64,000 nt of DNA, taken from positions 1 to 64,000 of the forward strand of contig JAAYPK010000102.1 in the NCBI GenBank assembly GCA_012519845.1, read 5' to 3'. The notes under the pieces were generated by a model. The model made no database searches and had not been told where the DNA came from. It saw only the letters and a program-made list of their open reading frames with translations. Below are positions 1-6,746 of the stretch, piece by piece. Each line of letters begins with the position of its first letter. Position 1 is the stretch's first letter. The translations under genes and the position numbers were made by a program. The DNA comes from Clostridiales bacterium (GTDB taxonomy: Bacteria > Bacillota > Clostridia > Clostridiales > Clostridiaceae).

Positions 1-111
1 ACAAATTGCTAAATATAAAATACCATTAATTAAAATATATATTGGAATATCAAATATTGTTTTTACAATCAAATAATTAACTGACTTTCTTGAAACTCTC
101 TGACTATTCAT
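1..111 (-). CDS. N-terminal part of a membrane protein (truncated by the window edge)
   Basis: An open frame begins with ATG at 111-109 on the minus strand and runs off the left edge, so only 37 codons are visible. A GAGG ribosome site lies 6-9 bases upstream of the start, and a TTGACT/TATAAT promoter sits at 155-184. The visible residues start MNSQRVSRKSV and continue into a hydrophobic stretch (about residues 12-37, rich in Ile, Leu and Tyr) that reads as a first membrane segment. A basic start followed by a membrane segment is compatible with bacterial PH-domain (bPH2, YdbS/YdbT-like) membrane proteins, but 37 residues cannot establish the family. It is transcribed away from the small peptide gene at 295-393. 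That a gene starts here is fairly sure; its function is not. Confidence 0.6.
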   Translation of the reverse strand, partial: MNSQRVSRKSVNYLIVKTIFDIPIYILINGILYLAIC

Positions 112-154
112 CTATAACCTCATTTATATTCTCTTTTACTATTAATTCCAATAA

Positions 155-184
155 ATTATACAATTTTTGCTTTTTTTTAGTCAA
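155..184 (-). promoter_or_regulatory. Promoter of the truncated left-edge gene
   Basis: On the minus strand, TTGACT (184-179) and a perfect TATAAT (160-155) are separated by 18 bases. Transcription would begin about 35-40 bases before the ATG at 111. No better promoter is visible between here and the start codon. Confidence 0.55.
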
Positions 185-294
185 GTTCTATATTTTTTAG
201 CACTTATGTATTTTTATACTATTTGATAAAATAATTACTGTACCAAGAATATTCTGGTTATTTTATAAAAAAATGTTAGAGGGGGTGTAACGTT

Positions 295-393
295 ATGGGA
301 AAAGTTTTAAAAGCTATCTGGGGATGGGTAAAAAAATATTGGAAATCTATCATATACTGGGTATGGGAAATTATCTCTTGGATATTTGGATAA
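295..393 (+). CDS. 32-residue cationic, tryptophan-rich peptide (leaderless-bacteriocin-like or small membrane-active peptide)
   Basis: A strong ribosome site (AGAGGGGGTG, about 278-287) precedes ATG at 295 by roughly 8 bases; the frame closes with TAA at 391-393 and is followed by a 15-bp-stem terminator at 429-462. The product starts MGKVLKAIWGW and has Trp at 9, 11, 16, 22, 24 and 29, Lys at 3, 6, 13, 14 and 17, and a single acidic residue (Glu25), giving a net charge near +4. There is no double-glycine leader or signal peptide; the whole chain reads as one amphipathic or membrane-inserting helix. That composition and the MG start recall leaderless bacteriocins (aureocin A70 and A53 type), which are made without a leader. 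A type I toxin peptide is the main alternative. The gene is visible directly; the function is inference from composition. Confidence 0.7.
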   Translation: MGKVLKAIWGWVKKYWKSIIYWVWEIISWIFG

Positions 394-428
394 TATAATT
401 CCTTTTTGAAAAGTTTCAATACTTTTCT

Positions 429-464
429 AAATGTATACTTAATGATAATTAAGTATACATTTTT
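429..464 (+). terminator. Intrinsic terminator of the small peptide gene
   Basis: A perfect 15-bp inverted repeat (429-443 with 448-462, loop GATA) is followed by a short T run. It lies 36 bases after the peptide stop codon, supporting the peptide as its own short transcription unit. Confidence 0.8.
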
Positions 465-470
465 ATTAAC

Positions 471-512
471 AAAAAAGCTGATACTATAATAATTTAGAGT
501 ATCAGCTTTTTT
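471..512 (-). terminator. Terminator after the yabE-like gene (bidirectional)
   Basis: AAAAAAGCTGATACT (471-485) pairs with AGTATCAGCTTTTTT (498-512). T runs flank the stem on both strands, so it can end the minus-strand yabE-like transcript and back up the peptide terminator. Confidence 0.8.
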
Positions 513-522
513 GCGATTTTTT

Positions 523-1587
523 TTACCATTCACCTGGATATGCAATTATTCCAAGCTCTAGTCCATCTTTTCTACCCCAGGCTCTTGCTTCAGCTAGAGA
601 ACTAGTGTATACATCTATTTTATTCCCTTTTATTGCAGTCCCAACATCTGCCGCAACTGCCTTCCCATAACCTTGAACATATACCAAGGTACCAAGTGGA
701 ATTACTGATGGATCCACTGCAATTGTGCTTATTCCATCTGCTGCTTTATTTCTTACAGCCCTTCTTCCAGTTGCTGTAATTGCATTATCTCCACAATAGT
801 ATGCTGTGGCGCTAACATAAAATGATTTTCCTTTAATCTTAACTTGTTCGCCACTTCTGCTTGACATAAAATATCCGCTACCCTTTACTATTATTTCATC
901 TTGAGGGGCTTCTACAAGAGTAGAATCAAGCATTATCTTTTTTGTAGTTCCATCTTCGTAGTTATAAATCCTATAACGTACATCCATAGTCCCATTTTTA
1001 CCTACTTGTACTACTTCTGCTTTTGAATTTATGTCTTTATTTTCATCTGTTTGTGTTATGGTTTCATATTCTTGAACTTCTTTTTCAACTACTTCTTCTA
1101 TTTTAACTTGAACTAATGAAACCACTAAGTTTTCACCAATTCTAGTTTCTCTTGAAGGCGTTACTTCATCATCTTCATCATAATCGCCACCTTGCTCCCT
1201 GATATAATCAGTTTCTGCATGTAGCATATCTCCTACCGTTTCTTCAGCTGTTAAAATTTCATGCTCTTGACCTGCTATAACAACTGTAATCGGTACTGCC
1301 TTCTGAATTTTTATCACTTCATTTTCTGATACTTTTGAATTTAAAGATGGTTCTACTTTGTCTTTTGATATTACATCAATATTATTTTCCTTTAACACAT
1401 CTTCAACTGTACCCTTATATGTGACTATTGTTTGATTCTTACCATCAATGTCGATACTTACTGTTTTTCTCATGTTTACCACAATTATTATGGTTAGAAG
1501 AAATATAAGTGCAATTAAACCTAACACTATCTTTGCCTTGGGACCCTTATTTGAAAACTTTTTAAAGAAACCTTTAATATTCTTCAT
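523..1587 (-). CDS. yabE: YabE/Rpf-like cell-wall protein with DUF348, G5 and 3D domains
   Basis: A 354-residue secreted or membrane-anchored protein expected to act on peptidoglycan. It has a basic N-terminus, a membrane segment at about residues 19-39, two DUF348 repeats (about 40-90 and 95-140), a G5 region (about 165-240) and a C-terminal 3D domain (about 255-354) with the family features YVSATAYYCG and AADVGTAIKGNKIDVY. The 3D domain resembles the lytic-transglycosylase fold of MltA/YuiC and Rpf-like enzymes; activity is inferred, not shown. The ribosome site AAAGGAGGTAATAA fixes the ATG. A consensus promoter lies 30-60 bases upstream. The order metG-tatD-yabE matches the conserved metS-yabD-yabE block of Bacillus, but rnmV and ksgA, which usually follow, are not next here. 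Confidence 0.88.
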   Translation of the reverse strand: MKNIKGFFKKFSNKGPKAKIVLGLIALIFLLTIIIVVNMRKTVSIDIDGKNQTIVTYKGTVEDVLKENNIDVISKDKVEPSLNSKVSENEVIKIQKAVPITVVIAGQEHEILTAEETVGDMLHAETDYIREQGGDYDEDDEVTPSRETRIGENLVVSLVQVKIEEVVEKEVQEYETITQTDENKDINSKAEVVQVGKNGTMDVRYRIYNYEDGTTKKIMLDSTLVEAPQDEIIVKGSGYFMSSRSGEQVKIKGKSFYVSATAYYCGDNAITATGRRAVRNKAADGISTIAVDPSVIPLGTLVYVQGYGKAVAADVGTAIKGNKIDVYTSSLAEARAWGRKDGLELGIIAYPGEW

Positions 1588-1619
1588 TTATTACCTCCTT
1601 TGGCAAGAGCGTCCTCTGA

Positions 1620-1648
1620 ATTATAACCTAAGGATACTATATTGTCAA
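1620..1648 (-). promoter_or_regulatory. Consensus promoter of the yabE-like gene
   Basis: TTGACA (1648-1643) and TATAAT (1625-1620) on the minus strand are separated by exactly 17 bases, a perfect vegetative promoter. A second TTGACA at 1804-1799 with TAATAA 17 bases downstream may add upstream transcription just after tatD. Confidence 0.75.
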
Positions 1649-1811
1649 ATTTTATTAATTTATTCTTAATGTTTTGTTAATAAAAATTTAATATTTTACT
1701 TCTAAATCCTCTTGTTTTCTTATCTATCAGGGACTGTATCTATAGAATTTATTTTTGGATTAACTACACTATATATTATTACCATAATATGTATATAATG
1801 TCAAATCTTTC

Positions 1812-2591
1812 TTACAGCTTGAATAAACTCTTTAAATTCTCATTTACATGTTCATTTATATTTTCACTATCTATTTCTTTAATTTCAGAAATTTTTTCAA
1901 TAATGTATTGTATATATATAGACTTATTTCTCTTTCCTCTATTAGGCTCTGGCGTCATATACGGACAATCTGTTTCAACTAATATTCTATCTATAGGAAT
2001 TTCTTTCACCACTTCTAATATTTTTTTTGCTTTTTTAAAAGTTACAACTCCAGTTACTCCTATATAATAGCCTTCTTTTACACATTCCTTTGCAAACTCC
2101 ACACTTCCTGAAAAACAATGTACCACACCATTTACATTAGGAAATTCCTTTATAATAGCTAAAGTATCTTCATGAGCTTCTCTGTCATGAATTATTACTG
2201 GTAATCCTAATTTATCAGCTAATGCCATTTGTTTTCTAAATGTGTCTTTTTGAATTTCCCTAGGTGGATTTTCATCCCAATAGTAATCCAATCCTATCTC
2301 TCCAATTGCAACTATTTTATTATTACTTTTTGTTATTTTCAATATTTCATCTAAAACTCCTAAGGTAAATTCATTAGCATTTTCAGGATGAATTCCTAAA
2401 GCTCCATAAATATAATCATATTTCTTAACTATTGAATTTACCTTTGATATACTTTCATAAGAAGAAGCACAATTAATTATTCCAATTACTCCTTCTTCAT
2501 TAAGTTCTTTTAGTAACTCATCTCTATCTTCATCAAAAGCCTCATCATCATAATGCGCATGACTATCAAAAATACTATACTTATTTTTCAC
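1812..2591 (-). CDS. tatD: TatD-family metal-dependent deoxyribonuclease
   Basis: A 259-residue TIM-barrel hydrolase of the TatD family (Bacillus YabD), a Mg/Mn-dependent 3'-5' exonuclease acting in DNA repair or turnover. The full metal set is visible: H11 and H13 in DSHAH, E98 in IGEIGLDYYW, H135 in PVIIHD, H158 in VVHCFSGS, and D208 in ETDCPYMTPEPNRGKRN. The frame starts with GTG at 2591, 8 bases after an AGGAG site; the overlapping ATG is out of frame. It sits downstream of the MetRS genes, as in Bacillus. Length is typical for the family. Confidence 0.93.
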   Translation of the reverse strand: MKNKYSIFDSHAHYDDEAFDEDRDELLKELNEEGVIGIINCASSYESISKVNSIVKKYDYIYGALGIHPENANEFTLGVLDEILKITKSNNKIVAIGEIGLDYYWDENPPREIQKDTFRKQMALADKLGLPVIIHDREAHEDTLAIIKEFPNVNGVVHCFSGSVEFAKECVKEGYYIGVTGVVTFKKAKKILEVVKEIPIDRILVETDCPYMTPEPNRGKRNKSIYIQYIIEKISEIKEIDSENINEHVNENLKSLFKL

Positions 2592-2689
2592 ATAAATCGC
2601 TCCTATTTAAACTATTCTAAAAAATATTTTAATTAAATTTAATTTTCTTTAATAATTGACACAATTTTGACACATTTGTGTTCTATAAT

Positions 2690-2793
2690 CATATCCGTAA
2701 AGTAGTTAAAGCATTATTTACCCCTTATAACCATTGTATAATGGTTGCCTAGAACATCTTATCCCCCTAAACAGATGTTCTAGGATTTTTTTT
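2690..2793 (+). ncRNA. Candidate C-rich small RNA opposite the tatD-metG2 gap
   Basis: On the plus strand a 12-bp perfect stem (2748-2759 with 2773-2784) is followed by A and eight T residues, a strong intrinsic terminator. The T run is only on the plus strand, yet no plus-strand gene lies upstream. The loop carries TATCCCCCTAAAC and a second unpaired ACCCCTTAT element lies at 2720-2728 before another hairpin (2729-2746). C-rich single-stranded loops that can pair with Shine-Dalgarno sequences are typical of Firmicute regulatory RNAs such as RoxS/RsaE. A TATAAT at 2684-2689 and two TTGACA copies (2656, 2667) lie just upstream, but no pair has ideal spacing. The 5' end given is approximate. 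The T run also encodes Lys codons of metG2 on the other strand, so chance is possible. Confidence 0.4.
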
Positions 2794-4410
2794 ATTTTTT
2801 CTTAATTTATTTACTTCTTTTAGTATATTATCTTTATTTATATTCTCAAATAATAATTCTACCTTTTCTATTTTACCGTCTTTCTTCTCTATATAGCTCC
2901 ATATTGATTTATCTATTTTCAAATACTTACGTATTTTTTTTGCTGTTTCTGGCATATATGGTTCTATTAAGTTGGCAAAATTCACTATGTATTGCAAAGA
3001 AACATAAATGTCCTCTTCACACTTTTTCTTATTTTCATTAATTGTTACCCAAGGTTTATTTATATTGAAAAGGTCATTTTGAATCTTAATTTCGTTAATA
3101 ATTATAGATAACCCATCTTTAAATTTACCTTCTTCAATTTTATCTCCAACTCTGAAATATAATTGTAATATTTTATTTTCTGTTTCTTTATTGATTTTAC
3201 ACTTTGGAATATGACCATGAAAATTATTAACAATGAATAATAAAACCCTGTTCACAAAATTTCCTACTATATTAACCAAAGTATTATTATTCTCATTAAT
3301 AAATTCTTTCCACTTAAAATCTCCATAATTTTCTTCTGGGCCATTCATAATTAAGTAATATCTAATAGAATCTACATTATAATTATTTACTAAATATTCT
3401 GCCCAAACAACCCAGTTCTTAGCTATAGAAAATTGCTTGCCCTCTAACCTTAATTTTTCACTTGATATTATTTGAATATTGGGGTTTTTTATTCCAATAC
3501 CAGCTAATATACCTGGCAAAATAACTGTATGAAAAGGGATATTCTCTTTTTCATGCACAAGATATATTTTGCTTTCTTCCCCTTCCCAATATGTTCTATA
3601 GTCTTCATTTATTTTTTCTAAATACTCCATACTAGCAGATAGATATCCCATAACTGCTTCTATCCATACATATATCTTCTTATGTGTGTATCCATCAAAT
3701 GGCACATCTATTCCCCAATTAAAATCCCTAGTTAATACCCTATCTTTAAGTCCTTCATCTAAATATCTCTTAGTAATTTCTACTGCATTTTTTCTCCAGT
3801 TGGATTCTCTAATGAATAACCTCTTTACATCATTTTCTAATTTAGATAAAGCAAAAAATAATTGTTTAGTTCTTTTTATTTCAAGATTTCCAGTGCAAAA
3901 TTCACACTTTTCACATATTTCATCCCCAATTTCGTATATTTGTCCACATTTCTTACAAAGACCCTGCATAGATTTTTCACAATGGGAGCACTTCTCGTCA
4001 ATATAATTGTCCAATAATATTTCTTCAGTTCCACTACAAATAATTTGATTTACTTCTTTTTCATAAATATAACCTTTATTATATAATTCAAGTATAATTT
4101 CTTTTACCTTTTCCATATGGTATTTAGAATGGGTTTTAGAAAAATAATCATATGAAAAATCAAACTTTTTAAAGCATTCTTTTAATTCTTCATGATATTT
4201 ACTAACTGTTTCTTGAGGTGATAATCCTTCTTCTGCTGCTTTCATTGTTACTGGTGTTCCATGACAATCACTTCCAGAAATAAATACTACTTTGTCTCCC
4301 ATAAGTCTATGATATCTAGCCAAAACATCACCTGGCAATAATGCAGCTATTCTTCCAATATGAAGCGAACCATTAGTATATGGCCATGCATTTCCTACTA
4401 TTATATTCAC
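2767..4410 (-). CDS. Second methionyl-tRNA synthetase with degenerate signature motifs
   Basis: A 547-residue class I synthetase homologue of the E. coli-type MetRS branch with a double zinc knuckle (Cys at 141, 144, 152, 155, 166, 169 and 172). It lacks the C-terminal tRNA-binding EMAP-like domain present in the neighbouring MetG. The catalytic signatures are altered: HIGH reads HIGR (residues 17-20) and the KMSKS loop reads KQFSIAK (325-331). Either it charges tRNA-Met with altered properties, as second MetRS enzymes in some Firmicutes that tolerate MetRS inhibitors do, or it has lost aminoacylation. GTG start at 4410 with AGAGGTGA upstream. It follows metG after a terminator with no separate promoter visible. 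The stop codon lies inside the hairpin of the candidate antisense RNA. Confidence 0.75.
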   Translation of the reverse strand: MNIIVGNAWPYTNGSLHIGRIAALLPGDVLARYHRLMGDKVVFISGSDCHGTPVTMKAAEEGLSPQETVSKYHEELKECFKKFDFSYDYFSKTHSKYHMEKVKEIILELYNKGYIYEKEVNQIICSGTEEILLDNYIDEKCSHCEKSMQGLCKKCGQIYEIGDEICEKCEFCTGNLEIKRTKQLFFALSKLENDVKRLFIRESNWRKNAVEITKRYLDEGLKDRVLTRDFNWGIDVPFDGYTHKKIYVWIEAVMGYLSASMEYLEKINEDYRTYWEGEESKIYLVHEKENIPFHTVILPGILAGIGIKNPNIQIISSEKLRLEGKQFSIAKNWVVWAEYLVNNYNVDSIRYYLIMNGPEENYGDFKWKEFINENNNTLVNIVGNFVNRVLLFIVNNFHGHIPKCKINKETENKILQLYFRVGDKIEEGKFKDGLSIIINEIKIQNDLFNINKPWVTINENKKKCEEDIYVSLQYIVNFANLIEPYMPETAKKIRKYLKIDKSIWSYIEKKDGKIEKVELLFENINKDNILKEVNKLRKNKKNPRTSV

Positions 4411-4433
4411 TTGCTCACCTCTTTTTAAATTTT

Positions 4434-4473
4434 AAAAATCCTGCAGGATACATTACTTTACCTCTGCAGGATT
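4434..4473 (-). terminator. Terminator between metG and the second MetRS gene
   Basis: AATCCTGCAG (4437-4446) pairs with CTGCAGGATT (4464-4473); on the minus strand a T run follows. It lies 5 bases after the metG stop and only about 25 bases before the next start codon, so the second MetRS gene must rely on readthrough. Confidence 0.75.
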
Positions 4474-4477
4474 TATT

Positions 4478-6409
4478 CTATCTAACTATGCTTCCTGATG
4501 GCAATTCACCTGGATCAACTACAGATAAAATATTATCGTCATCAGTAGCTGCTGCTAAAATCATACCTTGGGATAATTCTCCCCTTAATTTAACAGGTTT
4601 TAGATTTGCAACAAGCACCACGTTCTTACCTATTAAATCTTCCGGTTTATAATATTTTGATATTCCTGATATTACTTGGCGTTCTTCTCCACCTAAGTCT
4701 ACCTTTAATTTTAATAATTTCTTTGCACCTTTTACTGGTTCACATTCTTTAACCTTTACCACTCTTAAATCTATCTTTTCAAAATCTTCAATTGTAATCT
4801 CTTCTTTTATTAGTGATATTGGTTTCTTGATTGCAGCTTTTTGAGCTTCAAATATTTTATTTAATTCCTCTAATTTTTTATCTACATCAATTCTTGGGAA
4901 TAAATTTTCTCCTTTTATTACATTAGTTCCTGCTATTGTACCATTAAAGCTTTGTAATGAATCCCAAGTTATATTATTAGTATTAATTTGAGCATTAATT
5001 TTATCCGCTGTCTCTGGTAAGAATGATGATAACATTACTGATGCAAATCTTAAGGACTCAATTAAATTATATAATACTGTTCCTAGTCTTGCTTTTTTAG
5101 ATTCATCTTTAGCTAATATCCATGGTGTAGTTTCATCAATATATTTGTTAGCTCTTCCAATTAAATTGAAAATGCTTTCTAGTGCTTCTGGTATTCTTAA
5201 TTCTTCAATAAATTCATTTACCTTTTTTGGAGTCTCTAAGGCAAGATTTATTAGTTCATTATCAATATCTTCCTTGCAAGATTGATTTGGAATAACGCCA
5301 TTGAAATATTTTTCTATCATGGCCACTGTTCTTGATAGCAAATTACCAAGGTCATTACATAAATCCGAATTTATTTTCTTTATAAATATTTCATTATTAA
5401 ATAATCCATCTGAACCAAAAGGTATTTCTCTTAATAAATAATATCTAACTGCATCTACCCCAAAGTTTTCTACTAATGTCACTGGGTCTACAACATTCCC
5501 CTTAGATTTTGACATTTTACCACCATCTACAAGTAACCATCCATGACCAAATACTTGTTTTGGTAAAGGTAACCCTAAAGCCATTAACATTATTGGCCAA
5601 TAAATAGTATGGAATCTTAAAATATCCTTTCCTATTAAATGAAGGTCTGCTGGCCAGTACTTATTAAATTTATCTTCATTGTCACTTCCATAACCTAATG
5701 CAGTAATATAATTTGATAATGCATCTATCCAAACATAAACTACATGCTTTTCATCAAAAGTAACAGGAATACCCCAATCGAAGCTTGTTCTTGATACACA
5801 TAAATCTTGAAGTCCTGGTTTTAAGAAATTATTAAGCATTTCATTTTTTCTTGATTCTGGTTGAATAAAATTCGGATTATCTTCAATATACTTTATTAAC
5901 CTATCAGCATACTTACTCATTTTAAAGAAATATGCCTCTTCCTTTGATTTTTCAACTGGTCTGCCACAATCTGGACAATTACCATTGTTTAATTGAGTTT
6001 CAGTCCAAAATGATTCACAAGGTGTGCAATACCATCCTTCATAAGAGCTTTTATATATATCACCTTGATCATATAATTTCTTAAATATCTCCTGAACAGC
6101 TTTAATATGATAATCATCAGTTGTTCTTATAAATTTATCATAACTGATATTCATCATTTTCCAAAGATCCTTAATACCTGCAACTACTTCATCTACATGC
6201 TCAATAGGCTTAATTCCCTTTTCTTCTGCTATTCTTTGTATTTTTTGTCCATGCTCATCTGTTCCAGTTAAGAACATTACATCATAGCCTGTTAGCCTTT
6301 TGAATCGTGCAATAGCATCTGCTGCTACTGTAGTATAGGTATTTCCAATATGCAACTTTGTTGATGGATAATATATTGGTGTTGTGATATAGTAAGGTTT
6401 TTTACACAT
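4478..6409 (-). CDS. metG: Methionyl-tRNA synthetase
   Basis: A 643-residue MetRS that charges tRNA-Met for translation. It shows the class I signatures KLHIGN near residue 20 and KMSKSKGN, one zinc-type Cys cluster (CTPC and CPDC), an anticodon-binding helical domain, and a C-terminal tRNA-binding domain with KIDLRVVKV and SQGMILAA. The start is the ATG at 6409, preceded by GGGAGG 8 bases upstream; the same frame stays open for 17 codons further upstream but that part is the T-box terminator. Expression is expected to respond to uncharged tRNA-Met through the T-box leader. Confidence 0.95.
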   Translation of the reverse strand: MCKKPYYITTPIYYPSTKLHIGNTYTTVAADAIARFKRLTGYDVMFLTGTDEHGQKIQRIAEEKGIKPIEHVDEVVAGIKDLWKMMNISYDKFIRTTDDYHIKAVQEIFKKLYDQGDIYKSSYEGWYCTPCESFWTETQLNNGNCPDCGRPVEKSKEEAYFFKMSKYADRLIKYIEDNPNFIQPESRKNEMLNNFLKPGLQDLCVSRTSFDWGIPVTFDEKHVVYVWIDALSNYITALGYGSDNEDKFNKYWPADLHLIGKDILRFHTIYWPIMLMALGLPLPKQVFGHGWLLVDGGKMSKSKGNVVDPVTLVENFGVDAVRYYLLREIPFGSDGLFNNEIFIKKINSDLCNDLGNLLSRTVAMIEKYFNGVIPNQSCKEDIDNELINLALETPKKVNEFIEELRIPEALESIFNLIGRANKYIDETTPWILAKDESKKARLGTVLYNLIESLRFASVMLSSFLPETADKINAQINTNNITWDSLQSFNGTIAGTNVIKGENLFPRIDVDKKLEELNKIFEAQKAAIKKPISLIKEEITIEDFEKIDLRVVKVKECEPVKGAKKLLKLKVDLGGEERQVISGISKYYKPEDLIGKNVVLVANLKPVKLRGELSQGMILAAATDDDNILSVVDPGELPSGSIVR

Positions 6410-6431
6410 TAATATTTCCTCCCTTATAAAT

Positions 6432-6700
6432 AAAAAAGTCTCTATGTATGTAAACAACATACATAGAGACGTATAATCAAATACGTGTTACCACTCTATT
6501 TCTCCTTTACCTCACAATAAAGGACTCAGTAAGTGACTATTATCACCCTTCAATATAACGGTTGATACCGTAACTCTCTAACAATAATATTGCTCAAGAA
6601 TTCTGCTCCAAGACCATCTTCATAAAGCTTATTGCCACTAACTTTCACCATTTATTAGCTCTCTTTAGACCCTCTACTTTACTACTCTTCTCTTCTTTGC
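6432..6700 (-). promoter_or_regulatory. T-box leader of metG with intrinsic terminator
   Basis: The metG leader (minus strand) has the T-box layout: a Stem I region with GGTGAAAG about 50 bases in, the core AGAGTGGTAACACG at 6497-6484, and a 14-bp terminator stem (6438-6451 with 6457-6470) followed by six T residues. The UGGU in the core is expected to pair with the acceptor end of uncharged tRNA and form the antiterminator. AUG triplets suited to a Met specifier occur in the distal Stem I arm, but I could not fix which is the specifier. The core differs somewhat from the usual GGTGGTACCGCG. Confidence 0.82.
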
Positions 6701-6709
6701 ATTTATTTT

Positions 6710-6738
6710 ATAATAAATCAAAATAAAAATTCTGTCAA
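6710..6738 (-). promoter_or_regulatory. Promoter of the metG T-box transcript
   Basis: TTGACA (6738-6733) and TATTAT (6715-6710) on the minus strand are separated by 17 bases and lie directly upstream of the T-box. Confidence 0.7.
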
Positions 6739-6746
6739 ATAATTAT

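Noticed and set aside
276..545. Minus-strand open frame of 89 codons across the left intergenic region
   Set aside because: It runs through two terminator hairpins and antisense to the small peptide gene, has no ribosome site, and overlaps the end of the yabE-like gene.
1789..2067. Plus-strand ORF opposite tatD
   Set aside because: It is a shadow of the conserved tatD codons, with no ribosome site or recognisable protein features.
6410..6460. 17-codon N-terminal extension of metG
   Set aside because: These codons lie in the T-box terminator stem and ribosome site; the ATG at 6409 has the proper GGGAGG spacing.
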